NCBI GenBank assembly: GCA_039584685.1
Contig: JBDGXI010000002.1
Coordinates: forward strand, 14,564 to 78,563
Source: Benthicola sp039584685
GTDB taxonomy: Bacteria > Gemmatimonadota > Gemmatimonadetes > Palauibacterales > Palauibacteraceae
Reading direction: 5' to 3'
DNA length: 64,000 nt
The notes below the pieces were generated by a model, which was not told where the DNA came from, did no database searches, and saw only the letters and a program-made list of their open reading frames with translations. How positions within the stretch are numbered: the first letter of the stretch is position 1; the number at the start of each line of letters is the position of its first letter. The position numbers and the translations under genes were made by a program. Below, in pieces: positions 35,746 through 44,181 of the stretch.

Positions 35746-38436
35746 ATGGCCGACGAGACCACACGACACGAGTTGAGCGCCCGCTTCGATCCGACTGGAA
35801 CCGAGGCCCCCATCTACGCCCGCTGGATGGAGCGCGGGGGGTTCCATGTCGATGCCGCGGAGGCGGCTGAGCCGTATGTCATCGCCATCCCGCCGCCGAA
35901 CGTGACGGCGGCGCTGCATATGGGGCACGGACTGAACAACACGATCCAGGACGTGTTGATCCGATTCCAGCGCATGCGAGGGCGTGACGCCATGTGGATC
36001 CCGGGTACGGACCACGCGGGCATAGCCACGCAGAACGTCGTCGAACGGGATCTGGCGAAGGAGGGCCTCACCCGACACGACCTGGGTCGGGAGCGTTTCG
36101 TCGAACGAGTGTGGGAGTGGGTGGACCGATACGGCTCCACGATCATCGACCAGCTCAAGGTCATGGGTTGTTCGTGCGATTGGGAAAGGACGCGCTTCAC
36201 CCTGGACGAGGGTCTGTCCCAGGCGGTACGCGAGGTGTTCGTCCGGCTCTACGAGAAAGGGCTCATCTACCGGGGCAATTATATCATCAACTGGTGTCCC
36301 CGGTGCCTGACGGCGCTTTCGAACGAGGAGGCGGAGCATCACGAGAGCCAGGGCCGCCTCTACCACATTCGGTATCCTCTGGCCGATGCCGAAGGCGAGT
36401 ATGTGGTCGTTGCCACGACCCGGCCGGAGACGATGCTCGGGGATACGGCCGTCGCCGTGCATCCGGAGGACGAGAGAAACCGGCACCTGGTGGGACGGAT
36501 CGTGGATCTGCCTCTCGTCGGCCGACGTATTCCGGTGATCGCGGATGAATTCGTGGATCCCGAGTTCGGTTCCGGTTTCGTGAAGGTAACACCGGCCCAT
36601 GACCCGAACGATTTCGAGATCGGCTCGCGTCACGATCTGCCGCGCGTGGACATCATGAACGACGATGCCACGATCAGCGAGGAGGCGCCCGAGGCCTATC
36701 GGGGGCTCGACCGCTTCGAGGCACGGAAGCGGGTCCTGGAGGACCTCGAGGCACTCGGACTCGTTCTCGAGGTGGAAGAACACGAGCACTCCGTCGGCCA
36801 GTGCTATCGATGCGGTACCGTCGTTGAGCCGCGCCTCAGCCTGCAATGGTTCGTGCGCATGAAACCGCTCGCGGTGCCGGCGTTGGAGGCCTATCGAGAC
36901 GGGCGGCTGCGATTCCATCCGGAGCGCTTCGGCAACACTTACGAGCACTGGATGACCAACGTCCGGGACTGGTGCATAAGCCGGCAGCTCTGGTGGGGGC
37001 ACCGCATACCGGTGTGGTACTGCCGGGAGTGCGACGAGATCATCGTGGCGCGCGACGATCCGGACGAATGCGGGGCCTGCGGGGGGATGGTAGAGCAGGA
37101 TCCGGACGTCCTGGACACGTGGTTCAGTTCCTGGTTGTGGCCGTTCAGCACGCTCGGGTGGCCGGAGGACACGCCGGACCTGGAGAGCTTCTATCCGACC
37201 CACACTCTGAGTACTGCACCTGAGATCCTGTTCTTCTGGGTAGCCCGAATGGTGATGGCGGGACTGGAATTCGCCGGAGCCGTCCCCTTCACTGATGTGC
37301 TGCTGCACGGAACCGTTCGGGACGCTCAGGGCCGACGGATGTCGAAATCCCTCGGCAACGGGATTGACCCGCTCGAAGTGGTGGACCGATTCGGGGCGGA
37401 TGCCATGCGCTTCACCCTGGTGAACTCGGCGGCCCTGGGCACGGACCTGCAGCTGGATCACGAGGACCTTGACGCGTCCTTCCGGGTGGGACGGAACTTT
37501 GCCAACAAGATGTGGAACGCAGTCCGGTTCGGACTCGGGTATCTGACTGAGGACGACGTGCGAGCCGTCCCGACGGATTTCCGCCTCGAACTCACGGATC
37601 GGTGGATCCTGGCCCGCTACTCGGCGACAGCCGCCGCGGTCACCGATGCGTTGGAGCGATTTCGGCTGCACGATGCCGCGGAGCTGACCTATCAGTTCGT
37701 GTGGGGCGAATTCTGCGATTGGTACCTGGAGCTCGTGAAAATCCGTCTGCGAGGCGACCGGGGTGAAGAGAGCCGGGCGGCGGCGGGCGCGACGCTCGCG
37801 TTTGTGCTGGACGGTTGGTTGCGGCTGCTGCACCCGATCATGCCGTTCATTACGGAAGAGATGTACTGCCACCTTCCAGGCCGCACCGATGAGGACTCCC
37901 TTCTCCACGGGCCGTGGACTGCCGCCGATCGGGATCAGCTGTCTGCAGCGGACGCCGAGTCGGCCGTCTCCGGTCTGCAAGAGGTCGTGGTTGCCGTTCG
38001 GAACCTGCGCTCCGACTACGGAATAGACCCTTCGAGACGAATCGGTGTGATAGTCGCCCGGGCTCCAGCGGAGGTCGCGGCCGTCGTCGCCGACGAGCTG
38101 GATGGTCTGCTTCGGCTTGGGGGCATGTCCTCGCTCGAGATGGTTGACAGCATCCCGACCGGAGAGCCGGGTGCCCACGCGGTGCTCCGTTCCGGGGCAG
38201 AGGTGTTTCTCCCGCTATCCGGGATCGTCGACATCGACAAGGAACGCGACCGGATCCAGTTGGAGATCGAACGCCTGGAAGGTCTGCTGGCGGGCTCCAG
38301 GCGCCGCCTCGAGGATTCCCGGTTCGTGGATCAGGCGCCGCCGGAGGTCGTGGAGCGGGAGCAGGAGAAGAAGAGGTCGTTCGAGGAGCGTCTGTCTCTC
38401 CTGGTCGAGAAGCGTGCGTCCTTCGGCTCCGAATGA
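35746..38436 (+). CDS. valS: Valyl-tRNA synthetase
   Basis: An 896-aa class I synthetase with HIGH-type motif HMGH (58-61, in PPPNVTAALHMGHG), KMSKS-type RMSKS (531-535), a complete CP1 editing domain (ATTRPETMLGDTAVAVHPED), a zinc-like CxxC cluster (CRECDEI...CGACGG), an anticodon-binding domain and the C-terminal tRNA-binding coiled coil (DIDKERDRIQLEIERLEGLL). It charges tRNA-Val. ATG 35746 gives the conventional N-terminus; a GTG at 35695 would add 17 unconserved residues. Shine-Dalgarno support is weak. It overlaps nothing upstream. Confidence 0.97.
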   Translation: MADETTRHELSARFDPTGTEAPIYARWMERGGFHVDAAEAAEPYVIAIPPPNVTAALHMGHGLNNTIQDVLIRFQRMRGRDAMWIPGTDHAGIATQNVVERDLAKEGLTRHDLGRERFVERVWEWVDRYGSTIIDQLKVMGCSCDWERTRFTLDEGLSQAVREVFVRLYEKGLIYRGNYIINWCPRCLTALSNEEAEHHESQGRLYHIRYPLADAEGEYVVVATTRPETMLGDTAVAVHPEDERNRHLVGRIVDLPLVGRRIPVIADEFVDPEFGSGFVKVTPAHDPNDFEIGSRHDLPRVDIMNDDATISEEAPEAYRGLDRFEARKRVLEDLEALGLVLEVEEHEHSVGQCYRCGTVVEPRLSLQWFVRMKPLAVPALEAYRDGRLRFHPERFGNTYEHWMTNVRDWCISRQLWWGHRIPVWYCRECDEIIVARDDPDECGACGGMVEQDPDVLDTWFSSWLWPFSTLGWPEDTPDLESFYPTHTLSTAPEILFFWVARMVMAGLEFAGAVPFTDVLLHGTVRDAQGRRMSKSLGNGIDPLEVVDRFGADAMRFTLVNSAALGTDLQLDHEDLDASFRVGRNFANKMWNAVRFGLGYLTEDDVRAVPTDFRLELTDRWILARYSATAAAVTDALERFRLHDAAELTYQFVWGEFCDWYLELVKIRLRGDRGEESRAAAGATLAFVLDGWLRLLHPIMPFITEEMYCHLPGRTDEDSLLHGPWTAADRDQLSAADAESAVSGLQEVVVAVRNLRSDYGIDPSRRIGVIVARAPAEVAAVVADELDGLLRLGGMSSLEMVDSIPTGEPGAHAVLRSGAEVFLPLSGIVDIDKERDRIQLEIERLEGLLAGSRRRLEDSRFVDQAPPEVVEREQEKKRSFEERLSLLVEKRASFGSE

Positions 38437-38437
38437 G

Positions 38438-39757
38438 ATGAAGCGCAACGGACACCGCAGCGGTCGGTTTCTTTCGGTGCTGGCGATCCTGCTCGTGTCG
38501 TGTGCCCGCGAGGAGATGCCGCCCGGCACGGGACCCGACTTCGAGGCTCCGGCAGTCGTGGAGATGTTCCCGCGGCACGGTTCGGCCGTCCCTGGCATGG
38601 ACGAGGACGCATACGTCCGATTCGATGAACCGCTCGGCGACCCTCGCTCCGTGGCACGAATGATCGAGACGTCGCCTGCCTGGCTCTACGAGATCAACGC
38701 GGGGCGGAGCAACGTTCGGATCCGGCCTCGTGATGGCTGGCGGCCCGATGTCGTATACATGTTTCGGATCCCCCCGGGACTCAGAGACCTGATCAGAAAC
38801 CAGACGCGGGAGCCAATCGAGCTCCTGTTTACTACCGGACAGGAGATCTCCGGCACCCGCACGATGGGAACCGTGTGGGACCGAGAGACCGTCCGGTCGG
38901 TTCGTGGGGCTGCGCTGCGGGTGATCGGGGGCGACTCGGTGCCCTACGCTGCGGTCGCCGACACCGGTGGCAATTTCGTGCTGCCGGCTCTCCCAGTCGG
39001 TGATTACTGGGCCTACGCCTTCAGGGACCAGAATCAGAACGCAGTGCTCGACCGGGACTTCGAGCCGCACGATAGTGGACTGGTTCTTCTCCCCGATCCG
39101 ACAACCGTCGTCAGGCTCGACCTGTGGCTGACGTCCCCGGACTCGACCCCCCCGCAACTCGTCTCGGCAACGGCTACCGACAGTCTACGTCTCCGACTCG
39201 AGTTCGATGACCTTCTGGAGCCGGACGCATCACTCGCGGCGGCTTCGGTCAGCGTAGCTCTATCCACCACGGGTGAGAAATGGCCCATCGCGGAGTTCGT
39301 CGTCGGTGACCTGCCGGTCGTCGATTCCACCGCCGCCGGTTCCGCGGGCGTCGCTACCGTCGGCGATTCGGTCGCCGCCGCCTCAGACTCGGCCGCGCCC
39401 CGTACCGACTCGGTCCAGGTCGGGCCGGACGCGCAGCGCGACTCCTCGATTCTCGAGCCAGAAGTGTCGGAGGTCGCCCCTCCCGGTGAAGCGCCGACAA
39501 GCGGAAGTGCTCCGATCGACAGGGCCCGTCCGGAGCGCTTCGTCGCGGTACGGCTGGAGAGAGCTCTGACCGAGGGGACGTTCGAGGTGCGCACACAGGG
39601 ATTCCTCAACCTCCGACTGCTGTCGGGTGGAGGGGACACCACCATGGTCTTCGAGGCCGCGCCGCCCGTGCCCGATCCCGAGTCGGTCGAGGTCGGCGGT
39701 GATGTAGGCGGCGAGGAGACTGGAGAGGATGCCGCGGCACGGGAGGAGGATTCGTGA
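38438..39757 (+). CDS. Lipoprotein with bacterial Ig-like domain
   Basis: A 439-aa protein with a signal peptide and lipobox LLVSC, then an SbsA/Big_5-type Ig-like domain (VVEMFPRHGSAVPGMDEDAY; VRFDEPLGD; FRIPPGLRDLIRNQTREPI), a carboxypeptidase-regulatory-like fold (GNFVLPALPVGDYWAYAFRD), and a C-terminal acidic, Ala/Ser/Asp-rich region. This family of Ig-like lipoproteins is common in Bacteroidota and Gemmatimonadota; a surface or periplasmic structural role is likely but unproven. ATG 38438 begins one base after the valS stop, and its TGA overlaps the selA GTG, so valS, this gene and selA are coupled. Confidence 0.8.
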   Translation: MKRNGHRSGRFLSVLAILLVSCAREEMPPGTGPDFEAPAVVEMFPRHGSAVPGMDEDAYVRFDEPLGDPRSVARMIETSPAWLYEINAGRSNVRIRPRDGWRPDVVYMFRIPPGLRDLIRNQTREPIELLFTTGQEISGTRTMGTVWDRETVRSVRGAALRVIGGDSVPYAAVADTGGNFVLPALPVGDYWAYAFRDQNQNAVLDRDFEPHDSGLVLLPDPTTVVRLDLWLTSPDSTPPQLVSATATDSLRLRLEFDDLLEPDASLAAASVSVALSTTGEKWPIAEFVVGDLPVVDSTAAGSAGVATVGDSVAAASDSAAPRTDSVQVGPDAQRDSSILEPEVSEVAPPGEAPTSGSAPIDRARPERFVAVRLERALTEGTFEVRTQGFLNLRLLSGGGDTTMVFEAAPPVPDPESVEVGGDVGGEETGEDAAAREEDS

Positions 39758-41154
39758 CGACTACTGGGACCGGAGGTGATCCCCGGCGGGATCTCCCTTC
39801 GGTGGACGAGCTATTGCGGCGCGAGGAATCGGGTGACTGGGTGGCGCGGTGGGGCAGGGAGCCGGTCACGCGTGCCTTGCGCGATGCGCTGAGCGAGTTC
39901 CGGGGCCGGCTGGAATCCAGCGGGCCCGTTCCGGACGTCGAGGCGTTGCTGGCGGCGACTCTGCGTCACCTGCAGGCGGACCGGCCTGCCCTTCGCAGAG
40001 TGATCAACGCGACCGGGGTCATCCTGCACACCAACCTGGGTCGGGCACCGCTCGCGGATGACGCCGTGCGGGCCGCAGCGAGCATCGCGGAGGGCTATTC
40101 GACTCTGGAATACGATCTGGACGGAGGCGTGCGGGGTGATCGCTACGCACACTGCGCCGAGCTGGTGTCGCGCCTGACCGGCTCGGAGTCATCCCTGGTC
40201 GTCAACAACAATGCCGCTGCGGTAGCTCTCGCGATCAACGGCCTGTCACGGGGTCGGGACGTGGTCGTTTCCCGCGGTGAGCTCGTAGAGATCGGGGGCG
40301 GTTTCCGGATCCCGGAAGTGATAGAGAGATCGGGAGCGTTTCTCAGGGCAGTCGGGACCACCAATCGAACCCGGATCGACGACTATCGGCGGGCCATCAC
40401 CCCGTCCACCGGAATGCTGCTGAAGATTCATCCCTCGAATTACCGGGTTCAGGGTTTCGCGGAGGAAACGTCCCTCCAGAGCCTTGTAGCCCTGGGGCGC
40501 ACGGCCGGGCTCCCCGTCATGCACGATCTCGGGTCGGGGCTCCTGCAGAAGCACGAGCTCCTGCCCCCTCTTCCCGAGCCGTCGGTGCGGGCTTCCGTCG
40601 CGGCCGGTTGCGATGTTGTTACCTGGAGTGGCGACAAGCTCCTGGGAGGGCCGCAGGCGGGCATCATCCACGGGAGCGAGGCGATCGTGCGCCAGCTTCG
40701 GTCCAACCCGCTCGCTCGGGCGTTCCGGGTGGACAAGATGACGTTGGCTGCCCTGGAAGCCACGCTGCGTTTGTACCTGGCGCCGGAGACCGCGGCGCTC
40801 CGAATCCCGGTGTTGCGGATGCTCTGCGAGACGGCGGAAAGCGTCGAGGGCAGGGCCCGCGCCGCCCTGCGTGGCCTCGGGGACGACGCGGCTCAGCGTG
40901 TTTCGATCGTGCCGATGAGATCGGTGGTGGGCGGTGGCTCGGCCCCGGGCTTCGAGATCGCCTCCGCCGGTTGGACCGTATCGGGGTCCGGACGGGACCT
41001 CGAATCGAGACTGAGAGGCGAAGATCCCCCGATCGTGGGCCGGATCGAGGCGGACACGCTGTTCCTCGATTTTCGGACGGTTCTCGAGGGTCAGGAGCCC
41101 CTCCTGTCCCGGGCTGTGGACAGGTTGGTCGAGAGCGAGCGTTCGGAATCGTGA
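39754..41154 (+). CDS. selA: L-seryl-tRNA(Sec) selenium transferase
   Basis: A 466-aa PLP enzyme. N-terminal helical domain (LPSVDELLRREES), then VINATGVILHTNLGRAPLAD, YSTLEYDLDGGVRGDRYAHC, VVNNNAAAVALAINGLS and the PLP-binding Lys295 in TWSGDKLLGGPQAG. These are full SelA signatures, and the length is normal. It converts Ser-tRNA(Sec) to Sec-tRNA(Sec) with selenophosphate, so the organism should use selenocysteine. selB, selD and tRNA-Sec are not in this window. GTG start overlaps the preceding stop, and its TGA overlaps the next GTG. Confidence 0.95.
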   Translation: MTTTGTGGDPRRDLPSVDELLRREESGDWVARWGREPVTRALRDALSEFRGRLESSGPVPDVEALLAATLRHLQADRPALRRVINATGVILHTNLGRAPLADDAVRAAASIAEGYSTLEYDLDGGVRGDRYAHCAELVSRLTGSESSLVVNNNAAAVALAINGLSRGRDVVVSRGELVEIGGGFRIPEVIERSGAFLRAVGTTNRTRIDDYRRAITPSTGMLLKIHPSNYRVQGFAEETSLQSLVALGRTAGLPVMHDLGSGLLQKHELLPPLPEPSVRASVAAGCDVVTWSGDKLLGGPQAGIIHGSEAIVRQLRSNPLARAFRVDKMTLAALEATLRLYLAPETAALRIPVLRMLCETAESVEGRARAALRGLGDDAAQRVSIVPMRSVVGGGSAPGFEIASAGWTVSGSGRDLESRLRGEDPPIVGRIEADTLFLDFRTVLEGQEPLLSRAVDRLVESERSES

Positions 41155-41708
41155 ACCATCCGGGCCGTCGGCCGACGACCGCATTCCTCGACAGAGACGG
41201 GACCCTCATTCGTGATACGGGCTACATCGCGATGCCCGATGAGGTGGAGCTGCTGGCTGGCGCTGCGGAAGCGGTTCGTCTCCTGAACGAAGCCGGGGTA
41301 CCGGTCGTCGTCGTGACCAACCAGTCCGGAATCGGACGCGGATTATTGGATGAGCCGGCGTTTCAAGCCGTTCAGGTCCGGTTCGAATCGTCCCTGGCCG
41401 GGGCCGGGGCGCGGATCGACGCCACGTACTTCTGCCCGCACGCTCCAGCGGATCGCTGTGGATGCCGAAAGCCGGGCCTGGCCCTGTATCGGAAGGCCGC
41501 CGAGAACGGCTTCGAGACGGCTGGGGCGCTATACGCGGGCGACCGGGTGCGTGACGTTCTCCCGGCCCTCGCGCTCGGCGGGTTGGGAATGCTGGTCGCG
41601 GGAGAGAAGGGGGCGTATGATGGCCACGTGCCTTCGGAGGTCATCCTGGTCCCCGATCTTCTGACCGGGGTCCGTTGGCTTCTGGGTGTCCCGGAGGATG
41701 ATGCGTAG
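41151..41708 (+). CDS. HAD-family histidinol/heptose-bisphosphate phosphatase (GmhB-like)
   Basis: A 185-aa HAD phosphatase: FLDRDGTLIRDTGYI with both catalytic aspartates, VTNQSGIGRGLLDE, zinc-binding CPHAPADRCGCRKPG and YAGDRVRDVLPALALG. The zinc loop and DxDGT signature are typical of D-glycero-D-manno-heptose-1,7-bisphosphate 7-phosphatase (GmhB), used for lipopolysaccharide heptose; histidinol-phosphatase is a close relative. No other heptose genes are visible here, so I leave the symbol open. GTG 41151 overlaps the selA stop (GTGA). Confidence 0.88.
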   Translation: MNHPGRRPTTAFLDRDGTLIRDTGYIAMPDEVELLAGAAEAVRLLNEAGVPVVVVTNQSGIGRGLLDEPAFQAVQVRFESSLAGAGARIDATYFCPHAPADRCGCRKPGLALYRKAAENGFETAGALYAGDRVRDVLPALALGGLGMLVAGEKGAYDGHVPSEVILVPDLLTGVRWLLGVPEDDA

Positions 41709-41732
41709 TGGTGCGCCAGACTGAGGCTCGGT

Positions 41733-42404
41733 ATGTCTGAATCACTCCCGGTAGCGGTCCTGGCCTCGGGATCGGGAACGAATCTGCAGGCGATTATCGA
41801 CCGCGTTCACCTGCGTTCCGAGGTCGGCGTGCATGTCGCACGCGTGGTCGGAAGCAAACCGGGCATCGGTGCCCTCGAGCGCGCTTCGAGATACGACATC
41901 CCCACATCCGTATGTCCACCGGAGGATGGTGGGGAAGAGTGGCTCCTGCACGTGCTCGAGGCCTCGGGGGCACGGCTGGTCGTCCTCGCGGGTTGGCTCA
42001 AGCTGATTCCCAGCGGTGTGGTGAGGGCGTACCGGGGACGAATGGTCAACATTCACCCGGCTCTGCTTCCGTCGTTCGGGGGGCCTGGCATGTACGGCCG
42101 CCGCGTTCACGAAGCCGTGGTGGCGAGCGGGGTGCGGGTCTCGGGTCCCACCATCCACTTCGTGGACGAGATCTACGACCACGGCGCGATCATTGCCCAG
42201 TGGCCGGTGCCGGTGCTCGAGGGAGACGACGCCGAGACCCTCGCGGCGAGAATCCTGACGGTCGAACACCGTCTTCTGCCGGAGGTGGTGCAGGCTTTTG
42301 CGGAGGGAAGGTTCGAATTGACAGCGTCGGGGAAGGTGATGTGGGCCGACCCGTGGTTCCCGGCCGAGACGTTCACGATGCCACCCCCGGCTGCGGCCGA
42401 GTAA
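41733..42404 (+). CDS. purN: Phosphoribosylglycinamide formyltransferase
   Basis: A 223-aa protein with the PurN fold: VAVLASGSGTNLQAIIDRV, VNIHPALLPSFGGPGMYGRR (catalytic Asn and His) and VSGPTIHFVDEIYDHGAIIA (catalytic Asp region). It transfers a formyl group from 10-formyl-THF to GAR in purine synthesis. It is followed after 12 bases by purH, the usual partner. The ~25 extra C-terminal residues (MWADPWFPAETFTMPPPAAA) are not conserved in the E. coli enzyme but are not alarming. Confidence 0.95.
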   Translation: MSESLPVAVLASGSGTNLQAIIDRVHLRSEVGVHVARVVGSKPGIGALERASRYDIPTSVCPPEDGGEEWLLHVLEASGARLVVLAGWLKLIPSGVVRAYRGRMVNIHPALLPSFGGPGMYGRRVHEAVVASGVRVSGPTIHFVDEIYDHGAIIAQWPVPVLEGDDAETLAARILTVEHRLLPEVVQAFAEGRFELTASGKVMWADPWFPAETFTMPPPAAAE

Positions 42405-42416
42405 GAGAGGCGACGA

Positions 42417-44012
42417 ATGCCATACGCCATATTGAGTGTTTCGGACAAGACGGGCATTTCGGACTTGGCTGAGGCGCTGTACGATCGCGGGTGGACGCTC
42501 CTCTCCACCGGCGGTACCGGGCAGGTGATCCGCGCGGCTGACATCCCGGTGACCGGCATCTCGGAGTTCACGGGGTTCCCGGAGATCCTGGGCGGGAGAG
42601 TGAAGACGTTGCATCCCGCCGTCCACGCAGGTCTGCTTGCCCGCCTCTCGGTTGAGAGCGACGTGCGCGATCTCGACCTGCACAAGCTCGAGCCGGTGGG
42701 GCTCGTGGCGGTCAATCTGTATCCGTTCCGAGAGACGGTAGCTCGTCCGGAGACCACCCTGGCGGAAGCGCTGGAACAGATCGACATCGGAGGCCCGACC
42801 ATGCTGCGGGCGGCGGCCAAGAACCACCCCTTCGTGTGGCCGGTGTGCGATCCGGAAGACTACGGGCGCTTGATCGAGGCGATCGACTCCGGGGGGGACC
42901 AGGACGAGTTCCGTCGAGCCCTGGCGGCCAAGGTGTTCTCCCATACGGCGGCGTACGACTCGGCCGTTGCCGGCTACCTGCGTGGGTCCAGGGAAGAGTC
43001 GGACGACACAGGGGCATTTCCCGAGCAATTGATGGTTTCGCTCAGCCGCGTCCAGTCGCTGCGCTACGGAGAGAACCCGGACCAGCCTGCGGCTTTCTAT
43101 CGTCCTTCGTCGAGCCCGCCGGCCGGAATCCCGGGTTTCAGGCAGCTGCACGGCAAAGAACTGTCGTACAACAACATTCTCGACCTCGACGGCGCACTGC
43201 TGGCCATCGCGCCGTTCCTCGGCGGTGAACTGTCGGCGTGCGCGATCCTGAAGCACACCACCCCGTGCGGGATCGCGGTCGGCAGGTCTCCCGCCGAGGC
43301 GTACGAGAAGGCGCTGGCGTGCGACCCGGTCTCCGCTTTCGGATCCACCGTGGTGTTCAGCGAGCCCGTGACGGAGGTGGTGGCGGAACAGCTGTCGAAG
43401 CTGTTCGTCGAGTGCCTGGTGGCGCCGGGCTACGCACCGCCGGCGCTCCGGATCCTGCAACAGAAGCAGAACATCCGGATCCTCGAGCCGGGTTCGGAAG
43501 GCCGTCTCGGGTCGCACTCCGGTCACCTCAAGCCAGGCCTGGATCTGCGCGGTGTGATCGGGGGCGTACTGGTTCAAGGCTCACCGGCTCCGGCTCGATC
43601 GTCGGAGCTCCGGGCGGACGGCGCGACCGTGGCCACGGTCCGCCAACCCACGGAGCGGGAGTGGGACGATCTGGCCTTCGCCTGGGCGGCCGTGCAGGCG
43701 GTGAAGTCCAATGCGATTCTGCTCGCACGCGAGGGAGCAGCAGTGGGGATTGGGGCCGGTCAGATGAGTCGGGTGGACGCTGCGCATCTGGCGGCTCATA
43801 AGGCGAAGGCGGCAGGGTTCAAATTGGCCGATCTGGTGCTGGCATCCGACGCTTTCTTCCCGTTCCGGGACGGCGTGGATGCGGCGGCCGCCGCAGGGGC
43901 GACGGCGATCATTCAGCCCGGCGGGTCGAAAAGGGACGAGGAGGCGATCGAGGCCGCCAACGAGCACGACATCGCGATGGTATTCACGGGCCGGCGGACA
44001 TTCCGTCACTGA
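42417..44012 (+). CDS. purH: Bifunctional AICAR transformylase/IMP cyclohydrolase
   Basis: A 531-aa bifunctional enzyme. The N-terminal IMP cyclohydrolase (MGS-like) has LSVSDKTGISDLAEALYDRG, LLSTGGTGQVIRAADIPVT and GGRVKTLHPAVHAGLLAR. The C-terminal AICAR formyltransferase has LRYGENPDQPAAFYRP, LSYNNILDLDGALL, CAILKHTTPCGIAVG and the closing DGVDAAAAAGATAIIQPGGS. It catalyses the last two steps of IMP synthesis. Length is normal. Start ATG 42417 has GAGAGG at a suitable distance. The ~170-base gap after it holds the cox promoter. Confidence 0.97.
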   Translation: MPYAILSVSDKTGISDLAEALYDRGWTLLSTGGTGQVIRAADIPVTGISEFTGFPEILGGRVKTLHPAVHAGLLARLSVESDVRDLDLHKLEPVGLVAVNLYPFRETVARPETTLAEALEQIDIGGPTMLRAAAKNHPFVWPVCDPEDYGRLIEAIDSGGDQDEFRRALAAKVFSHTAAYDSAVAGYLRGSREESDDTGAFPEQLMVSLSRVQSLRYGENPDQPAAFYRPSSSPPAGIPGFRQLHGKELSYNNILDLDGALLAIAPFLGGELSACAILKHTTPCGIAVGRSPAEAYEKALACDPVSAFGSTVVFSEPVTEVVAEQLSKLFVECLVAPGYAPPALRILQQKQNIRILEPGSEGRLGSHSGHLKPGLDLRGVIGGVLVQGSPAPARSSELRADGATVATVRQPTEREWDDLAFAWAAVQAVKSNAILLAREGAAVGIGAGQMSRVDAAHLAAHKAKAAGFKLADLVLASDAFFPFRDGVDAAAAAGATAIIQPGGSKRDEEAIEAANEHDIAMVFTGRRTFRH

Positions 44013-44088
44013 CGTCATTTCGGAGGTGAGCGGCGGCCGCGCAGCGTATTCCACGGCTCAGCCCCTCATCGACTGGCCACGCGCGGCC

Positions 44089-44117
44089 TTGACTGGCGCC
44101 TAGCGCGCGTCTATAAA
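44089..44117 (+). promoter_or_regulatory. Sigma-70-type promoter of the cox operon
   Basis: TTGACT at 44089-44094 and TATAAA at 44112-44117 with exactly 17 bases between. Predicted start of transcription is near 44124, leaving a ~58-base leader before the coxB GTG at 44182. Both boxes match 5 of 6 consensus bases, the best match seen in the window. Confidence 0.72.
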
Positions 44118-44123
44118 GGGTCG

Positions 44124-44143
44124 CGTGCCCCGCCCGGGGCACG
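44124..44143 (+). promoter_or_regulatory. Perfect hairpin at the predicted 5' end of the cox mRNA
   Basis: CGTGCCCC / GGGGCACG, 8 bp with a GCCC loop, begins at the predicted +1 of the promoter at 44089-44117. It could stabilise the 5' end of the transcript or serve as an operator palindrome. Confidence 0.55.
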
Positions 44144-44181
44144 GGTGTCTTCGAGGCCAACTCTAGAGAGATACGAACAAC

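Noticed and set aside
35392..38178. Long minus-strand open frame (928 codons) antisense to valS
   Set aside because: It lies opposite a confidently identified gene and its translation has no domain pattern; such frames arise from GC-rich third codon positions.
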